Part shown: piece by piece, positions 44,663-52,680 of the stretch
Position numbering within the stretch: position 1 is the stretch's first letter
Layout: every line of letters begins with the position of its first letter
Assembly (NCBI GenBank): GCA_004295055.1
Contig: SHNJ01000012.1
Coordinates: 1 to 64,000 of the forward strand
DNA length: 64,000 bases
Direction of reading: 5' to 3'
DNA from: Alphaproteobacteria bacterium
GTDB lineage: Bacteria > Pseudomonadota > Alphaproteobacteria > SHNJ01
Program-made: the position numbers and the translations under genes
The notes under the pieces: model-generated
What the model was told of the DNA's origin: nothing
Seen by the model: only the letters and a program-made list of their open reading frames with translations
The model's database searches: none

Positions 44663-45361
44663 CTAAAAAGACTTGTTCAATATTTTTACAGCATCGCTAA
44701 GTTGCGCGATACGAAGCGCGGCATTGGGAGAGGAATGGCCGCTGTCAGGGTGAAAAATCATCGCCAGCATCCGGTAACGAGATTTAATTTCGGTGGCGGA
44801 TGGGTTCGCGCCTGGCGGAAATCCCAAAACATATAAAGCATCAAGCCGCGTGCGCACGCCGCGTTCCAACGGCACAAAAGCCAGTTTTTCAATCATGCCT
44901 TGCAGACGTTGCAATTCCAATTCCGCATTGGCCAATTTGTATGCCGCGCTGCTGGTACCGCGTCCGTCCAACATTAAATTCGCCCAACCTTTTTCCAAAG
45001 ACAGCGCCAGACCCAAAGCCTTGCGAATGCTGGCCGGATTGGTTTTTTGCGGCACGCGCACTTGCAAACGCGGCTTGCGCGGCATGGTGCGCCCGCCCGC
45101 CTTGCCGCCACGGACAGTGACAATATCGCGGTCATTTTTATCGGGATCGCCAGGATCTGGCTGCGATTCGATAATATCTTGCGGAATTAACAACATCACC
45201 GCGCGAGCCAAATCGCCCAATCCCACATTGTCATTTGCCCCGCCGCCATCACTGCGCGTCTGCAAAAGCAATTCCAGCTCGCTGCGAAAGCGGGTGGAGC
45301 ATGGCACAACATAGGCATTATTGCTTTTTTTGCGGGTAGCGGTTTTCTTCATCAATCTCAT
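44663..45361 (-). CDS. J-domain protein with C-terminal J module
   Basis: About 232 residues. The last ~55 residues form a J domain, with helix II, the HPD tripeptide in IFHPDSGHSSPNA and helix III (RIAQLSDAVKILN). J domains stimulate DnaK. The first ~170 residues are basic and low in hydrophobics, with an RVPQKTNPASIRKALGLALS block and no DnaJ zinc fingers, so this is a specialised co-chaperone with an unknown client. The start is uncertain: ATGs at 45361 and 45352 are possible, and a GTG at 45400 would extend it. Confidence 0.75.
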   Translation of the reverse strand: MRLMKKTATRKKSNNAYVVPCSTRFRSELELLLQTRSDGGGANDNVGLGDLARAVMLLIPQDIIESQPDPGDPDKNDRDIVTVRGGKAGGRTMPRKPRLQVRVPQKTNPASIRKALGLALSLEKGWANLMLDGRGTSSAAYKLANAELELQRLQGMIEKLAFVPLERGVRTRLDALYVLGFPPGANPSATEIKSRYRMLAMIFHPDSGHSSPNAALRIAQLSDAVKILNKSF

Positions 45362-45493
45362 ATCACTGCGATTAATATGGGAACTATCGGACAATACCAC
45401 AAGTAATTGTATTTAACCAATATTTAGGGGCACCCGTACATTCTTCCCACAATCTAATGGGGTGGGGTTTGATCAATTTTCCTTAAATTATGC

Positions 45494-45521
45494 TTGTTCC
45501 TGTCCAAAGAAGAATTATGCT
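45494..45521 (+). promoter_or_regulatory. Candidate promoter of the first anchored paralogue
   Basis: TTGTTC (45494-45499), a 16-base spacer and TATGCT (45516-45521). The ATG at 45542 has AAGGA upstream, giving a short leader. The same TATGCT -10 occurs before the paralogous gene at 46605. Confidence 0.4.
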
Positions 45522-45541
45522 ATCCCAAAAGGATGGCATAG

Positions 45542-46525
45542 ATGACACCACAGAAATCAAGAACTTCTCCCTTATTAATCGCCGCGCTGGCGACTGTAAC
45601 TGGCGGTGCTTTTATTTCCTATTGCACAGGATCGGTAAATCCGAATCAAAACGGCGGAAATCATACGTCCACTATTATAAACCCACAAGCGATAACGCCT
45701 CCTGTTTCAAAAAATGCGGAACAATCGCCATCTCCTACACCCCCGAATCCCACAAATGCCCCCAAACAATTGAAAGACGATTTTGAATCCGCAGCCAATC
45801 GTTTTATGCCGCAATTTTATGTTGGCGCCGACAGCAAGATACTGAAAACCGTTTCCTGGACTTCCAGCGACAATCCGGACACTCAACTTTCCATCGATAT
45901 TATCTTCGATCCTGATTGTGCGGACAAAGGATTGGTTGTCCAAAAAACGTTTATTAAAAAAAATCCGGATGGCAGTTACCATTTCACGCGCTTGTATCGC
46001 ATTGCGCCAGCCGATCGAATCAACGTCAATGACGAAGAAAGCTTACAGAACATCAATACGGAAAATCTTGTACCATTAAGAGATAAAATAAATTTTGAAA
46101 TGATCCGTTTTGTGGATGGTCAATTGACTTCTGTTAACCGTTATAGAACGGGTAATCCTGGCCCCGATCTTCCGATCATAGAATACATAACGCCGCACCC
46201 GGCCGGTGGCGTGGAAATCCGGCAACAATTCGAGTCATCGCGCAGTGATGGGCTTGGAATGCGGATGTTGCACAAAGTCGATGGAAAAGATCCCGTTGTC
46301 ACCAGCGAGAATTTCTTCCGCACCGAGAAAAATGGGGACACATTTAATTATCTGCTGCGAATCTATCTGCCAAACAGGACTATTGCGGAATCTTATTTCG
46401 AGCCAGACGCACAAGATCGCCGCAATTCGGTTTTGGTGCGTCAACGCACTGTAGGATCAGACGGAACAGTGATTAGCGATATATCGCCTTTACAAAATGG
46501 TGCTGGAGAACGTGGCGGACGTTAA
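45542..46525 (+). CDS. Unknown membrane-anchored protein, paralogue A
   Basis: A 327-residue protein. An N-terminal hydrophobic helix (about 10-27, LLIAALATVTGGAFISYC) is followed by a Pro/Ser/Asn/Thr-rich linker (about 30-75) and a probably beta-rich domain (about 95-320). The helix ends in SYC but does not give a good lipobox. Residues ~118-235 align with the next gene: both show DI..DP, G..VVQ.T, E-L-N-x3/4-N-x2-P and a shared I..E..Y pattern. Likely exposed in the periplasm. Function unknown. Confidence 0.7.
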   Translation: MTPQKSRTSPLLIAALATVTGGAFISYCTGSVNPNQNGGNHTSTIINPQAITPPVSKNAEQSPSPTPPNPTNAPKQLKDDFESAANRFMPQFYVGADSKILKTVSWTSSDNPDTQLSIDIIFDPDCADKGLVVQKTFIKKNPDGSYHFTRLYRIAPADRINVNDEESLQNINTENLVPLRDKINFEMIRFVDGQLTSVNRYRTGNPGPDLPIIEYITPHPAGGVEIRQQFESSRSDGLGMRMLHKVDGKDPVVTSENFFRTEKNGDTFNYLLRIYLPNRTIAESYFEPDAQDRRNSVLVRQRTVGSDGTVISDISPLQNGAGERGGR

Positions 46526-46569
46526 TCATAATTGTCCCCAGTAATATAATTTCCTTGAAGATCCATTTA

Positions 46570-46598
46570 TTGACGGCAGAGATAGGCAATTTTATGCT
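46570..46598 (+). promoter_or_regulatory. Candidate promoter of paralogue B, leaderless geometry
   Basis: TTGACG (46570-46575), a 17-base spacer and TATGCT (46593-46598). A start seven bases later falls on 46605, the A of the ATG. No Shine-Dalgarno is visible before the gene. Confidence 0.55.
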
Positions 46599-46604
46599 TT
46601 TTCG

Positions 46605-47378
46605 ATGAGTTCTTATCGAAACCGCAATTCTCTATCGCGAATTACAATACTTGGTGCGGCCCTTATCGCCAGTATCGGTTTATTTTGGAGAACGATTTCA
46701 TCATCGACCCCTTTTGTTGCAAGCCCAAAACAGACTCACAAAGAATCCCGCCCGGTTGCAAAAAATACGTTCGCTTACCCGGCCCATAATCCGCCTGCAC
46801 AAAAATACATTGCTGAACCGCAGCAAGAATTAACCGGCATGGCCGCTTTTATTCAAAGCGTTGCTGACACAGGATGCGAATTCACCCCCTGGCCAGATGG
46901 GTTTTTACAAAATTCGGTTCAAGACGATTTCAGCAAATTGGATATCTATCTTGACCCCACTTATTTGGCGCGAGGATATTTGGTGGTGCAACGCACTCAA
47001 CGGGTTGCGCGCGGTGGAAGATTTTCCGTATTTGGATTGCAACGCACCAACCAGTTGGTTCCTTTTGAATTTTACGATCCCAATCATCCGGAAGCATTGT
47101 TGAATTTAGAAGCTGCGAATTTCGAACCGGTTGACATTCAGGGGGACATAAGCGGGGAATTTACAGCCATGCAAAATGGCCGATTTTCCACCATGGTTCA
47201 ATATTACAACGCCTATTATGACAATGAGTGGTCCGCCCAGGGAGCCCCGTCGGTTCGAATAACCAACTTTTCTACCGGTGAAGTAAGCGAGGAATTTCGC
47301 GTTTCCGGCGATAGCGCCACTCTTACCCCAGGTACCAGCCGGCGCCTTTACCAATTATCTGAAATTCGCAGCAGATAA
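46605..47378 (+). CDS. Unknown membrane-anchored protein, paralogue B
   Basis: A 257-residue protein with the same plan as its upstream neighbour: basic start, hydrophobic helix (about 13-27, ITILGAALIASIGLF), low-complexity linker rich in Pro, Ser, Lys and Gln (about 30-75), then a folded domain. Shared positions with paralogue A include LDIYLDPTYLARGYLVVQRT (residues 112-131) against its DIIFDP...GLVVQKT, and EALLNLEAANFEP. It lacks the C-terminal ~80 residues of A. A signal anchor facing the periplasm is likely. No family is recognised. Confidence 0.68.
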   Translation: MSSYRNRNSLSRITILGAALIASIGLFWRTISSSTPFVASPKQTHKESRPVAKNTFAYPAHNPPAQKYIAEPQQELTGMAAFIQSVADTGCEFTPWPDGFLQNSVQDDFSKLDIYLDPTYLARGYLVVQRTQRVARGGRFSVFGLQRTNQLVPFEFYDPNHPEALLNLEAANFEPVDIQGDISGEFTAMQNGRFSTMVQYYNAYYDNEWSAQGAPSVRITNFSTGEVSEEFRVSGDSATLTPGTSRRLYQLSEIRSR

Positions 47379-47435
47379 TTACTATTATATTTCAATAACT
47401 TAATATAGTAAAATCTGAAAAGGATATGATTTTTA

Positions 47436-47463
47436 TTGATAAATTTGTTATTTAGCATATAAC
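47436..47463 (+). promoter_or_regulatory. Candidate promoter of the 57-residue gene
   Basis: TTGATA (47436-47441), a 16-base spacer and TATAAC (47458-47463) in a strongly A+T-rich gap, 34 bases before the ATG at 47498. Confidence 0.5.
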
Positions 47464-47497
47464 TATGCCAATAACCGCTATTAAAAAGGGAAAAGAG

Positions 47498-47671
47498 ATG
47501 GCAACCAATATCGATGAAATTTTAAAAACAATAAAAGAACCTTTGCCTCCGCAAGTACGTTCAGCGCTGGAAGCCGCTTATGATGAAGACGGCGCCGCTT
47601 TAAGTAAAAAAACCCCTCCTCTACCACCTGGATTATCGACACATGCCTTAGTAATAGGGCGTGGACGCTAA
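47498..47671 (+). CDS. Unknown small protein (57 residues)
   Basis: A short soluble protein from MATNIDEILKTIKEPLPPQV. AAAAGAG directly upstream and a promoter at 47436-47463 support it. The first half is an amphipathic helix, the middle is acidic (EAAYDEDGAAL), and the tail is Pro-rich (KKTPPLPPGLS) and ends VIGRGR. An in-frame ATG at 47465 falls at the predicted transcription start and is less likely. No family is recognised. It ends two bases before convergent gcvPB. Confidence 0.5.
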   Translation: MATNIDEILKTIKEPLPPQVRSALEAAYDEDGAALSKKTPPLPPGLSTHALVIGRGR

Positions 47672-47672
47672 C

Positions 47673-49232
47673 CTATTCCGCGGCCATCAGTTTTTTTTCC
47701 GGTTTCCAACGCAAAATTGGATTGCGCGCGGCTTCGGTTTCATTCAAGCGGCGGCGCGGAGTTAAACGCGGAGCGGATTTAAAATAATCGGCATCCGCTT
47801 TGGCTTTTTGTGCCAAACCGCGAATCACGGAAATAAACTGATCCATAGATTGTTTGGATTCTGTCTCGGTTGGCTCCATCAGTAATGCGCCATGCACCAC
47901 CAATGGGAAATACATGGTCATTGGATGATATCCTTCGTCGATCATGGCTTTGGCAAAATCGAGCGTGGTTACGCCGGTACCTTCCAAAAATGTATCGTCG
48001 AACAAGGCTTCGTGCATGCACGGGCCTTCGTATGGAACCGACACGACGTCTTTTAAACAAGCCATTAAATAATTGGCGTTCAATACCGCGTCTTCGGATA
48101 CCTGGCGCAAACCATCCGCGCCGTGGGACAAACAATATGCCATTGCGCGGATAAACATGCCCATTTGGCCGTAAAATGCTTTCAACCGGCCAAAACTTTG
48201 GGCGCTGGCCTTGTCGCCGGTATTTTCAACGACACGGAATCCGCCTTTATCGTGCAAAATCAGCGGCAATGGCGCGTAAGGCGCTAATGCTTCGGACAAA
48301 ACAACCGGACCGGAACCGGGGCCGCCGCCGCCATGCGGCGTCGAGCAGGTTTTATGCAGATTGATGTGCATGCAATCGATTCCCAAATCGCCCGGACGCA
48401 CCCGGCCGATCAGCGCGTTATAATTCGCGCCATCGCAATAGAAATAACCGCCGGCCTCATGAATCAATCGCGAGAATTCCAGAATATCGTATTCGAACAA
48501 TCCGCAAGTGTTGGGATTGGTCAACATGATTGCGGCGACATCATCGCCCAATTTCGCCTTGAACGCTTCGACATCGGCACGGCCATCCGGTTTCTGGGGA
48601 AACGCGTCAACCGTAAAACCGCACAATGCCGCGGTCGCGGGGTTGGTTCCATGCGCGGCCTCTGGCACCAGAACGCGGCGGCGATGGCCCTGGCCCTTGG
48701 CCTCGAGCGCGGCGCGGATTGCAAGCAAACCGCATAATTCACCGTGCGCGCCCGCCGCCGGCGACATAGCCACGGCCGGCATGCCGGTCAAGGTTTTCAG
48801 CCAATGCGCCAGCGTGTCAATCAATTCGAGGGCGCCTTGCACAGTCGATTCAGGCTGCAAAGGATGCAAATCCACAAGACCGGGCAAACGCGCCATTTTT
48901 TCATTCAGGCGCGGGTTATGCTTCATGGTGCAAGAACCAAGCGGAAATAATCCTGTGTCGATGCCATAATTTTTCTGGCTTAGGCGTGTGTAATGACGCA
49001 CGACTTCGGGTTCCGACAAAGAAGGCAATCCAACGCCGCCCTTGCGTTCCAATCCAGCAAGGCGCGTTTTTACCTTTGGATGCGATGGCAAATCGACGCC
49101 GACTTTACCTGGCGTGGAAAGTTCGAAAATCAATGGTTCCTCGACTTGCAACGCCTTGTTTCCCGAAATTGTCTGGATATTGCCGCCGCTGGCGGATTCT
49201 GGTTTGGTTGGTCTGCCTTGCTGACTCATCAT
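47673..49232 (-). CDS. gcvPB: Glycine dehydrogenase (decarboxylating) subunit 2
   Basis: C-terminal half of the split P-protein of the glycine cleavage system, 519 residues. It carries the PLP-binding lysine in HINLHKTCSTPHGGGGPGSGP. Other blocks are GSCTMKHNPRLNEKM and SPAAGAHGELCGLLAI, with FYCDGANYNALIG before the lysine. AGGTG precedes the ATG. It follows gcvPA by nine bases and is last in the gcv operon. Confidence 0.97.
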   Translation of the reverse strand: MMSQQGRPTKPESASGGNIQTISGNKALQVEEPLIFELSTPGKVGVDLPSHPKVKTRLAGLERKGGVGLPSLSEPEVVRHYTRLSQKNYGIDTGLFPLGSCTMKHNPRLNEKMARLPGLVDLHPLQPESTVQGALELIDTLAHWLKTLTGMPAVAMSPAAGAHGELCGLLAIRAALEAKGQGHRRRVLVPEAAHGTNPATAALCGFTVDAFPQKPDGRADVEAFKAKLGDDVAAIMLTNPNTCGLFEYDILEFSRLIHEAGGYFYCDGANYNALIGRVRPGDLGIDCMHINLHKTCSTPHGGGGPGSGPVVLSEALAPYAPLPLILHDKGGFRVVENTGDKASAQSFGRLKAFYGQMGMFIRAMAYCLSHGADGLRQVSEDAVLNANYLMACLKDVVSVPYEGPCMHEALFDDTFLEGTGVTTLDFAKAMIDEGYHPMTMYFPLVVHGALLMEPTETESKQSMDQFISVIRGLAQKAKADADYFKSAPRLTPRRRLNETEAARNPILRWKPEKKLMAAE

Positions 49233-49241
49233 CGCACCTAT

Positions 49242-50585
49242 TTATATTACTTGTTTCAAGCCGTTCACCAGCGCATCCATGTCGGATTCGGTGGTAACTT
49301 CGGTTGCTGCGACAATCAGCAGGTCTTTTAAATTGTCGTTTTTCGGATAAAAGCGCGATACTGGCACACCCGCCAATATTTTTTGCGCGGCCAATTTTTC
49401 AACCACATCGTTCGCTGCTTTTGGCAATTTTACGGTAAATTCATTGAAGAAATTATCCGTAACAATTTCAACGCCCTTAATTGCGGATAATTTATCCGCC
49501 AATTGCACAGCCTTGGCATGATTCAATTCCGCCAATTTGCGATAGCCTTCTTCGCCAAGCAGCGACATGTGAATGGTAAAGGACAAAGCGCACAAGCCCG
49601 CATTCGTGCATATATTGGATGTCGCTTTTTCCCGACGAATATGTTGTTCACGGGTCGACAGCGTAAGAACAAAACCGCGCTTGCCTTCGGCATCGACTGT
49701 CTGGCCGCATAAACGGCCCGGCATTTGCCGAATATCGCGTTCCCGTGCAGCAAATAAGCCCACATAAGGACCGCCAAAGGACAAGTTATTGCCGATCGAT
49801 TGGCCTTCAGCCGCAACGATATCGGCGCCCATTTCGCCCGGCGGCTTCAGCAAGCCCAGCGACACGATTTCAGTCACCGCCACAATCAAATAAACGCCTT
49901 TGGCATGGCAAGCATTGGCCAGTGAAGTCAAATCACTGACCCGGCCATAAAAGCACGGATATTGCACCACCACGCAAGAGGTTTGATAGTCAATGCTTGC
50001 GCTTAAATCTTCACACAAGCCTTTATCGGGCGATAGGGATTCAACTTTGAACCCGGCATACTTGCCGTGGGTTTCGACGATTTCACGGTAATGCGGATGC
50101 AATGCGCCGGACAAAACCACACGGTTGCGTTTGGTCGAACGGTTGGCCATCTGCACCGCTTCGACACAGGCGGTAGATCCGTCGTACATCGACGCATTGG
50201 CGACTTCCATGCCGGTGATCAGCGCCACTTGGGATTGAAATTCAAATAGATATTGCAAGGTGCCTTGAGCGACTTCCGGCTGATACGGCGTGTAGGACGT
50301 CAGAAATTCGCCGCGCTGAATAATATAATCCACGGCAGACGGCACATGGTGCCGATACGCGCCACAACCCAGGAATGAAGGAACCGACGAAGCGCCGATA
50401 TTTTTTGCCGCCATGCCGCGAATGACCGATTCGACTTCGATTTCGCTTTTATACATTGGTAAATCGACGGGGCCCGGCAATACCGCTTTTTTCGGAACGC
50501 CCTTGAACAAATCATCCACCGACGAAACACCGATTTTTTTCAGCATTTGCGCCCGGTCGTTCGCGGTTAATGGTAAATAACGCAT
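49242..50585 (-). CDS. gcvPA: Glycine dehydrogenase (decarboxylating) subunit 1
   Basis: N-terminal half of the P-protein, 447 residues, the partner of GcvPB. It begins MRYLPLTANDRAQMLKKIGV and shows FLGCGAYRHHVPSAVDYI, FLTSYTPYQPEVAQGTLQ, GMEVANASMYDGSTACVEA and GRLCGQTVDAEGKRGFVLTL, typical of the subunit. The split P-protein is common in alphaproteobacteria, archaea and Firmicutes, whereas many Gram-negatives have a single ~950-residue chain. Confidence 0.97.
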   Translation of the reverse strand: MRYLPLTANDRAQMLKKIGVSSVDDLFKGVPKKAVLPGPVDLPMYKSEIEVESVIRGMAAKNIGASSVPSFLGCGAYRHHVPSAVDYIIQRGEFLTSYTPYQPEVAQGTLQYLFEFQSQVALITGMEVANASMYDGSTACVEAVQMANRSTKRNRVVLSGALHPHYREIVETHGKYAGFKVESLSPDKGLCEDLSASIDYQTSCVVVQYPCFYGRVSDLTSLANACHAKGVYLIVAVTEIVSLGLLKPPGEMGADIVAAEGQSIGNNLSFGGPYVGLFAARERDIRQMPGRLCGQTVDAEGKRGFVLTLSTREQHIRREKATSNICTNAGLCALSFTIHMSLLGEEGYRKLAELNHAKAVQLADKLSAIKGVEIVTDNFFNEFTVKLPKAANDVVEKLAAQKILAGVPVSRFYPKNDNLKDLLIVAATEVTTESDMDALVNGLKQVI

Positions 50586-50607
50586 ATCGTCTCCTGCACT
50601 TTATAAA

Positions 50608-50982
50608 TTACAGACCTTGAATATATTTTTTATATTCGTCTTCGCTCATCAAATTGCCGATTTCATTTTGGTTGGCAATTTTGATTTTGAAAAACCATCC
50701 ATCACCCAGCGGCGATTGATTGATCAAGCCCGGATTGCCCGGCAATTTATCGTTAAAACCGATAACCTCGCCGCTCATTGGCGAGTAAACATCGCTGGCG
50801 GCCTTGACCGATTCCACGACGGCGGCTTCTTTAAACTGCTGCACTTGCTTGCCTTTGGCCGGCAATTCGACGAAGACCACATCGCCCAGCTGGCTTTGCG
50901 CATATTCGGAGATACCGATCGTTGCGGTATCGCCTTCGATTTTTACCCATTCATGTTCTTTGGTGAATTTCACTGTGCTCAT
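50608..50982 (-). CDS. gcvH: Glycine cleavage system H protein
   Basis: Lipoyl carrier that shuttles the aminomethyl group between P, T and L proteins. The 124-residue protein has its lipoylated lysine at K60 within VVESVKAASDVYSP. The N-terminus FTKEHEWVKIEGD is standard. AAGGAG precedes the start. It sits between gcvT and gcvPA. Lipoate synthesis genes and the L-protein are outside the window. Confidence 0.98.
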   Translation of the reverse strand: MSTVKFTKEHEWVKIEGDTATIGISEYAQSQLGDVVFVELPAKGKQVQQFKEAAVVESVKAASDVYSPMSGEVIGFNDKLPGNPGLINQSPLGDGWFFKIKIANQNEIGNLMSEDEYKKYIQGL

Positions 50983-51000
50983 AAATATAACTCCTTAGAA

Positions 51001-52116
51001 TTAACCCCGATAATAGCGATATGGAACAAACGGTAAAGCCGTAATTTGTCCCGGTATCAGCTGGTCGCGTATAGATAAGTTTAATTTTGCGCCTATTTCC
51101 GCATACTTAGCATCCACATAGCCCATGGCAATCGGCGCATTTAAAGTCGGACTGAACGTGCCGCTGGTGACAATGCCAATCTTTTCCCCGTTCTGGCCCG
51201 CGATATCGGTATGGCCGCGCGCGATATGACGGCCTTCCGGGCGAATGCCAACCCGCTTGCGCTGCGGACCTTTTTGAAGTTGTTCTTTGATAATTCCTTC
51301 GCCGAGGAAATTACCTTCCACCCGGCGGCGTTTGCCGATGGTCCATTTCAAATCGGCTTCGACCGGCGTAGTGGTTTCATCCAGATCCTGACCGTATAAA
51401 CATAATCCAGCCTCTAACCGCAGCGTATCGCGCGCGCCAAGCCCAATCCAAGAGACATCCGAATTCTTTAGCAACAATTGCGCCACTGCCTCGGCATCTT
51501 TATTATCGATGGCAATTTCAAATCCATCCTCGCCAGTATAGCCCGATCTGGTGATAAAGGCCTTGATACATTTTATTTCCGCCTGAGTCGCATGCATGAA
51601 TTTCAACTTATCAATACCCGGCACCAAAGCCGCAAGCGTCGCCGCGGCCTTTGGCCCCTGCAATGCCAACAAGGATTTTGTGGACAAATATTCCACGCGG
51701 CTTTTATCCAAATATGCTTGGATGTGCGCCAAGTCGACCGATTTGCGCGATGCATTCACCACCAAATATAAACCGCCTTTAACGCGGGTGATCATCAAAT
51801 CATCGATCACCCCGCCTTCAGGATTGGTGAACAGCGAATATTTCATCTGGTTTTCTTGCATTTCCTGAACGTCGGCGACAACCAAACCTTCAAACTGCGC
51901 CACCAAATCCTCGCCATGAATCATGATATGGCCCATGTGCGAAACATCGAACAGGCCGGCGGAATTCCGCACCTGATTATGTTCTCCCATAATGCCTTTG
52001 GGGTACTGGATTGGCATTTCATAGCCGGCAAAATTCACTATCTTGGCGCCGGCCTGGCTGTGCGCCGTATAAAGCGCCGTTTTCCGCATAGTAGAAGATG
52101 GAGATGAAGTGGTCAT
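51001..52116 (-). CDS. gcvT: Glycine cleavage system T protein (aminomethyltransferase)
   Basis: Transfers the methylene group to tetrahydrofolate, releasing ammonia. The 371-residue protein shows VNFAGYEMPIQYPKGI, SAGLFDVSHMGHI, RSGYTGEDGFEIAI and GLGARDTLRLEAGLCLYGQD. Its ATG overlaps the preceding lipoprotein stop by four bases (ATGA), so translation is coupled to that gene, and no glycine riboswitch can lie directly upstream. Confidence 0.97.
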   Translation of the reverse strand: MTTSSPSSTMRKTALYTAHSQAGAKIVNFAGYEMPIQYPKGIMGEHNQVRNSAGLFDVSHMGHIMIHGEDLVAQFEGLVVADVQEMQENQMKYSLFTNPEGGVIDDLMITRVKGGLYLVVNASRKSVDLAHIQAYLDKSRVEYLSTKSLLALQGPKAAATLAALVPGIDKLKFMHATQAEIKCIKAFITRSGYTGEDGFEIAIDNKDAEAVAQLLLKNSDVSWIGLGARDTLRLEAGLCLYGQDLDETTTPVEADLKWTIGKRRRVEGNFLGEGIIKEQLQKGPQRKRVGIRPEGRHIARGHTDIAGQNGEKIGIVTSGTFSPTLNAPIAMGYVDAKYAEIGAKLNLSIRDQLIPGQITALPFVPYRYYRG

Positions 52117-52613
52117 TGATTTACCGCCTTATTTTGGTTTGCCGGTTTTTCCAAACCGACATAAATTGTGTAGTCCGTGCCGGATGCGGCAAAAGAAATT
52201 TCCCGCTGTTCTATCGTTGCGGAATATATCGGATTTTCAGATTTGAATTCGAATGACAAGCTGTCAGATTCCTTGCCGATTATATTTTCGTCTTGATCCA
52301 AGATAGCTATGAAATACCTGGCATCGTTTGGAATATTGATTCCCGGTTTATGGCGTTCGGCCAAAAATTTCATGCCCAACCGCATCGTCATTTGATCGCC
52401 TTGCGCTATGCATTCCGCGGCCAAACGATCAATACTAACTTGCCAAACAGGATTTTCCGGCTCACCACTGGTAATTTCGGCAGCATTTTTGAGAATCAAA
52501 TAATTCGGGCAAGCAACCTTCTTTTCAGGATCGCTTAAACCCAGACTTTGACATCCGGCCAATCCCAAGATGGCCAGCAGCAAAAGAGCGGTTTTTGTAT
52601 GGTTTTGCAACAA
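52113..52613 (-). CDS. Alphaproteobacterial lipoprotein of unknown role
   Basis: About 166 residues. I start at TTG 52613 (LLQNHTKTALLLLAILGLAG), because AAGG lies seven bases upstream; a longer reading to 52694 would overlap ispH. The lipobox is GLAGC, giving an outer- or inner-membrane lipoprotein. CPNYLILKNAAEIT after it resembles a lipoprotein family common in this class that I cannot name. The rest looks beta-rich. It overlaps gcvT by ATGA, so it is transcribed with the gcv genes, an unusual leader for that operon. Confidence 0.75.
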   Translation of the reverse strand: MLQNHTKTALLLLAILGLAGCQSLGLSDPEKKVACPNYLILKNAAEITSGEPENPVWQVSIDRLAAECIAQGDQMTMRLGMKFLAERHKPGINIPNDARYFIAILDQDENIIGKESDSLSFEFKSENPIYSATIEQREISFAASGTDYTIYVGLEKPANQNKAVNQ

Positions 52614-52622
52614 ATTCGAACC

Positions 52623-52651
52623 TTGATAGAATGGGCCAATCCCTATATGGT
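52623..52651 (+). promoter_or_regulatory. Candidate promoter of ispH
   Basis: TTGATA (52623-52628), a 17-base spacer and TATGGT (52646-52651), 29 bases before the ispH ATG and beside the divergent lipoprotein start. Confidence 0.45.
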
Positions 52652-52680
52652 AGCCCCTGGAAAGGGCACAGATTAACCAA

